From: Cryptomeria japonica
Taxonomy: Eukaryota; Streptophyta; Pinopsida; Cupressales; Cupressaceae
Length of the DNA: 64,000 nucleotides
Assembly: GCF_030272615.1 (NCBI RefSeq)
Contig: NC_081405.1
Coordinates: 156,691,454 to 156,755,453 of the forward strand
Reading direction: 5' to 3'
Positions 58,601-64,000 of this stretch are shown here, piece after piece. The translations under genes and the position numbers were made by a program. The stretch's first letter is position 1; each line of letters begins with the position of its first letter. The notes below the pieces were generated by a model. That model was not told the origin of the DNA and did not search any database. It was given only the letters and a program-made list of their open reading frames with translations.

Positions 58601-61517
58601 ATATTTGGAAACACTATGCAAAGGTATAGTTTGCAATAAGGAAAATATCAAAGGGTATTTGCAAGAAGTTATGTCCACATAGAGGGGGAGTGTTTAGTAA
58701 AAAATCTAACAAGAATAAGTATCCATTTTAAAATAATGGATACTCATTTTAATTTGAGTACTTGAGCCAAAAATAAAAATAGTTACTCATTTATACTCAA
58801 GATCCTAGCCGAAATGGTTACCCATTTTCAAACCTATTTATTTATAAAAATGATTATGAAGTCATTTTTCTTACAAGAAACATAATCCGATGGAAAGGAT
58901 GAATGTGCCCCTGATTATGTGCCCCTGCCATCAACATTGTACACTTTTTAACTCCTCCTCCCAGCCTTATTGATTGTGAAGACCTTCAAGTAGGGTTTCT
59001 TTCTTTTCTTTTCTTTTTTTGCTTGCTTTAGGTTTACTTTTAGATATCAAAGTTTATATTTTAGTTTTAAATTTTTAGGGTTGTTATATTTTATGATTTA
59101 TAAATGAAATCAATAATGAACTAGTCTACATTTAAATCTTGAAACCTAAACACCATACACCAAAAAAATCCTAAATATTAAACACAAAACCATAAATCCT
59201 AAACAAACACATAGGAAGAAACAAGAGATATGGGTAAGAAAAAAATATGGAAAGTCATATGAGTTCTATGTGAGCATGACAAAATGTGTGATATCCTAAT
59301 ATTTTGTATTTTTGTTAAAACACATAATTGGAGGATATATATAAAGGGCGTGGACACATAAATAATTTTTTTAATAAGATTAAACACCATTTAGAAGGAA
59401 TAGATTGAATATAAAGACCTAAAATATTTGGTTCAATATGAAATATATATAAATATGCTGACACTTTCCATCTTCCCCAAATATTCAAAATGATATCTAG
59501 ATAATGTTCATAAGAATGAATATGAAAAAAAACATAAAAAAGATTTCTAATAACCTAAGAAATACTGAAAAAAAATTCATCACCTTATGATATCATGCAC
59601 CTAGATGTAACACATCATTCACCTTTTCTAGGCAATAATAAGCACAAGATAAACAACTAAGAGATAAATAACAATAAATAGATCATGGAAAAAATAAAAA
59701 TTAAAAGTTCTCAATTAATGAAATATGTATAATAATTATCTAGAAACTCATTATTTTAAAATCCTTGATTATATATTCAACAAAAACATGTAAAATCATA
59801 ATTATCTATAAAGGTAAGTGGATAAAATGGACATGAAATTCGAATCTTAAAATTAGATAATAATGAAGGTATGTTTACTCTAGATTGGAATCTCTGACAC
59901 TTACAAGGAGGATTGTTGACAATCTAAAATTATCTTTGTAGAAATTTATTATATTTCACAACTTCAACATATGACAAAAGGAAATAGGTGTTTAGGCTAG
60001 TAATAAAACCACTACTACTAACATAACCACTATGTAGAGAAAATGCAACCTACAAAGAAATAGGTCCACTATTAATACTCATGTGGTTTCTATATGCTTA
60101 TGTATGCATGAAGGCATTCATGTGTTTTCTCCATGTTTGAGATAAAATAATGTTATGTTTAACTCTTGGAATAAATATGGTTAAAATGGAACTAAGATCT
60201 CAAAATTATTTTAGATAGCTAAGCAAATATTGTTTCTTTTGTATTTGTATGTTATGCTATATGGATCTTGTGTGCTCATCATATAGTTACTTTAGTGTTA
60301 CATGTAGGTATATCATATTGCACAAATTTCATTACTCTTGTCAATATCGCATTCTTAGGCATCCTCGTGCTAGGTTAGGTATTCTTCATGTCAAGAAGAA
60401 TTATAGGTAAGTGTAAATAATTTGTGATTGGGTAGATAACTGCTTTGACAATGTTTTTTTTTGTGGCATGCGTAAGGGAGACAGATGTTGGGAGTTCCTA
60501 ACATGGTGGTCTTCATGATTTGTTCCTTATGTATTATTTGTATTCGGTCTTGTGGTCTATTATAAAGGAATATGTTTCCTTATATTTTTCCTTTTTATTA
60601 ACTTATGTACTTAGAATTATGGAAAAATCTAATTTCATGTCTCTAACCTTGTATATTTGAACACGTGAAAATGATTTATGTTTTTTTGTGTATTTTTTGA
60701 ATTATATTAATTTGAGATTATGGTGGTCCTTTCAAAACAACACAAAACTTGAGGACATCAGTACCCAATGCTTTTGTCCTTCCAATTTGGCTTGATTTTT
60801 TAGGATATTTGACTAGATTTATATTCATATCTTTTCTAAAATTGGCTCCTATTTTCATAGCTTCATGTTACTAGTGCCAAATGATAGATTCTTTCCTAGT
60901 TAGCTCAAAATTTTAGCATTGGGTTACTCTCTATATTTCATTTCTAGATCCTTTTCCATCTTTTAATCTTTTTTTTCTTGCATTATGTTAAATTTGTTCA
61001 ATTGACCCTTCTTTATCCTATTTCATTTCACATACTTAGCCAATCTATATCATATACAATCAATACAAGTGTGAGTGTGGGATAGTTTGGCTCCTCCATG
61101 AGGAAAGAAACCAAGCTTACTCGCATATCTAATGTTGTGTGAATGTGAAGTATTAACCTAGGTTTATACACATGTTAGTATAAGATTACTTTTCCCACAC
61201 ATCAAAATCATTGAGATGGGCTTAAAATGATTTAAATCCTCTAAGTTAAAGTCTAAACTCTTAGGAAAAACTATAAGGTGGTGGTAATTTATCCACCATG
61301 TAGGATAGGTTAACTTATAAATAAATGATGATAATTAAAATCCAAACTCCTTGTTGTAACATAATTTCTATAGTAGAAAAGGATACCCTCATAATTGATA
61401 TACGAAGTGTAAGGCCTATCTCCCATTTGTAATATAAGATCCCTAGGAAGAGGTTGAACACAAGGTCAGTGCCCCCCAAGATACAAGTAAAAACAGTTTG
61501 AGAATAGCTTCAAGTGG
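55616..61517. other. Long AT-rich spacer
   Basis: No gene found. At about 56670, 56820 and 57023 a diverged motif TGTTGGGAGCCAACAAGG with a following TTTTTGCAACCTT recurs three times, perhaps an old repeat. The rest is short random frames and A/T runs; a CTTTT-rich tract lies near 59000. Confidence 0.45.
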
Positions 61518-62731
61518 TTATGTGTAATATGGTGAAAAGTGATGAGGGAAGATCAAGTGGAAAGCTTTACTCCCCTAAAAAGAGGGATGAAAGTTTCACA
61601 AAGGATTCCCTTCAATTTTTCACACACATTACATTTAAAAGAGGGGTTGAATTCACTAGATCTAATCCCAATGGAAAGAGTTGAATACTAAGTGAATTGT
61701 AGGAAATTTGGGATGTATTAGGAAAGTAAATTAACCCTCTTTTATAATAGACTAGTTGAATTAAGCAAATTGAGACTAAGTGTAGAAATGACAAAGAAGC
61801 AATTATATCTTGAGATAGAGATGCGGGACAAAGTTGTGCACCTGGAATTAGCAGTAGAATGTCGAGACGAAGCTTCCCTACAAATCTGAGCAAAAGTTGC
61901 AGGGACCATGTTGAAGTTGCACATGGTCCTCCGAAAAATCCACGCACTGAAAAGGGTTTTTCCGTCTCTAGAAATGAAGCCTAAACCTACAATTATAGTT
62001 GCACGCCTGCAACCTACAGACATAAAAGAGAGGAAAATGTTGTTGGGATTGGGGATTTACCTTTAGGTCAAACCCCATTTTGGAATTAACCAAGTGCTTG
62101 GAAATTATGTTGCAAGTAAATGAAAGGAAACGTCTGAAGTAAAATCCACCTCAAGAAGGGGATGTAATTGAAACGTTGATGAATTTTCTTGAAAGGATAT
62201 GTGAAATAGGATGTCTTGAGTGTTGATAGAAATCTCATCTTCAATGGTTGAATCCTTGACTTCAATGCAATACCTAGCCTTGAAAGGAGACTTGAAATTC
62301 TCAATGTTTGAATGAATTCTTGATTGCTTATGATCGACTTCGCTTATCAACTTATGATCCACTTATTGAACTTATGCAAATAGGAGAGGAAGTGCTCCTT
62401 ATATACTTGCCAATTAAGGGTGTTTAGATAATTTCCCACCTTAGGCCGACATAGAGAAACTTTCCCTGCTCAATAATTGACAAGATCAATGCAAGATAGG
62501 ACCAAAGGGGGGCCCAAAATAGGGCTAGGACAAGGGCTTCACGCCCCTGTCCTGCCCTAATTTAGGATAGGCAACAACTAAGAGACAATGCAGAATGATG
62601 GAAAATGCAAGTTTTTGATGGCATGAGCATGTTTTGGGTCTCCGATCAGGCTTAGGGATTCATCTGCCAATGCAAAGACCCAAATGCAGTAAAAAATTAA
62701 AAGGGTCACAATTTTATGACGCTACACTATG
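61518..62731 (-). mobile_element. Solo Gypsy-type LTR
   Basis: On the minus strand the LTR runs from TGTAGCGTCATAAAATTG at 62726 to TATTACA at 61523 (1204 bp). The flanking 5-mers TTATG and CTATG agree at four of five positions, fitting an aged target duplication. Same family as 1-982 and 48657-49852: it shares the GGAGGACCATGTG and GGTTTGACCTAAAGG segments. No interior remains. Confidence 0.8.
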
Positions 62732-62894
62732 TCAAAATTTAGAAACAAACCAAGGACATTGTTGATAGTGTCAAATGAAAAGTTACACCAAAATTGAAGG
62801 GGTAGAAAAGATAATCTAACCCAAATTGGCATAATTTTAGTAAAATTGATCAAAGAATTTAATTGAGTTTATGTCCAAACTAATAGAGAATGGT

Positions 62895-64000
62895 TGTAGT
62901 ACCCCTGCCCTAATCAGATTCTAATTTTGGTTTGACCTTGGTTAGTTTATCATGTTATAATGTTATAGTCAGATGTTTTGATTATTGTGTGTACTGGTTA
63001 ATGTGATTTTCTCATCAATTTGTATGTAAGCTTATTAGGTCTCCTGATTCATGTTATTAATCTCGGGCTAACACTTTCATTAAATATATATGCATGTATG
63101 ACTCTTGGTTGTAGGAGATTTTAGGTATAGTACCGCATGGGTGCGAGGTTCGTCTCCACCTGGATTCATAGGTTTGAGTGTACCTCTTTGGTCCTTAGAT
63201 TTTGGATTAGGTGGTCGTAAGACCCTCATTTGACCCTAGTCATGCTCAAGTGAGCGTCATCAGTCATCGTCGATATTCCCTTTGGTTGGGTATGCAGGTC
63301 ATCTGTCTCTTTGCTCTTCTTGGGTTGCATGTTTGTGTGTGGTTAAATTGAGTAATTAATCCTTAATATTTAATTTGATTTAATGTGTGTTTACACATTA
63401 GTAATTAAGCCTGACTAAATTAAATAAGTTCCCTTTATGCGATTAATCGTTAATTAGAATTTCTCAATTCAAGTTGATAGCAAGTTTGATTAAATCATTA
63501 ATTTTAATTGATTAATTTATTTTGTTTATGCTTTTGGAAAGGAAAGATTTAAATTTAATTTTAATAGAATTAATTTAATCTCTTTGCCCTTTTAAAAATA
63601 GAAAAGTTGATTTCAATTATTAAAGAAAATCAATTTTAATTAGAAAAGCAAGTTTAATATATATTTATTTGATAAAGTTGGAAAAAAATGAATTTGGGGA
63701 TTATAGTTTAATGAAAAATATTTTACCCTCATTAATATTTTGAAATATAAAAGTTAGTTTTGTTAATATTGAGAAAATTAAAAATTAAATGAGGAAGATA
63801 AAGCATTTTGATTTTTCTAATTAGAAAAGCAAGTTTAGAATATTTGAATAGTTTGAAAAGAATGATTTTTCATTTTATTTAAAAGAAAGTGTTTTAAATT
63901 CAAAGATAAGAGATTAGGTCAAATATTCTTCCATTTTAACCTAGGTTTGAAAATATTTTGGGGGATTTTTTTTGGAGAAGGACTTTTGGAGGAAAATTTT
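62895..64000 (+). repeat. Probable LTR of another family, cut by the window end
   Basis: Starts TGTAGTACCCCTGCCCTAATC after AT-rich spacer. It continues with a GC-richer segment at 63100-63310 and then a very AT-rich, G/T-rich stretch, a composition seen in long plant Gypsy LTRs. The right end is outside the window, so neither a partner LTR nor a target duplication could be checked. Confidence 0.4.

Overview
The window looks like nuclear DNA of a seed plant, most probably a conifer or another gymnosperm. It is AT-rich, thinly populated with genes and dominated by LTR retrotransposons, LINE fragments and tandem repeats. Only two protein genes appear complete, and both belong to oxylipin (jasmonate-type) metabolism.

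The centre of interest is a head-to-head pair. A nine-exon lipoxygenase gene lies on the minus strand (18452-22007; its spliced product, read by eye, is 875 aa). An intronless CYP74 cytochrome P450 that reads as allene oxide synthase lies on the plus strand (40438-41862, 474 aa). The first enzyme makes fatty-acid hydroperoxides and the second turns them into allene oxides, so they are consecutive steps of one pathway. Neither has a visible plastid transit peptide. Their start codons are 18.4 kb apart, but roughly 15.5 kb of that gap is retrotransposon: an old Copia element on the minus strand carrying a 1.7-kb nested element (about 23.1-29.6 kb), a young LTR element with flanking target duplications (29586-38038) and a second Copia remnant (38.2-38.8 kb). 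Without these the promoters would be about 3 kb apart.

Layout. 1-8.6 kb: a Gypsy-type LTR, then the 3' end of one LTR element meeting a second LTR element on the minus strand. 8.6-15.5 kb: LINE remnants, a nine-copy 96-bp tandem array and a degenerate telomere-like tract. 15.5-18.3 kb: AT-rich spacer. 18.3-22.7 kb: lipoxygenase and its upstream region. 23.1-38.8 kb: nested retrotransposons. 39-42 kb: allene oxide synthase with promoter and poly(A) signal, followed by a 149-bp triplicate repeat. 43-45 kb: a probable Copia LTR and a GC-richer block that may be organelle-derived. 47-50 kb: a LINE fragment and a solo LTR with a perfect target duplication. 50.8-52.5 kb: a broken PPR gene. 54-55.6 kb: possible host exons, and a segment resembling the lipoxygenase upstream region. 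55.6-64 kb: AT-rich spacer, one more solo LTR and the start of another LTR cut by the window edge.

All calls come from reading the sequence by eye with the translated frames. No database search was possible, so family assignments rest on motifs and splice boundaries rest on consensus sites plus agreement with the known lipoxygenase fold.
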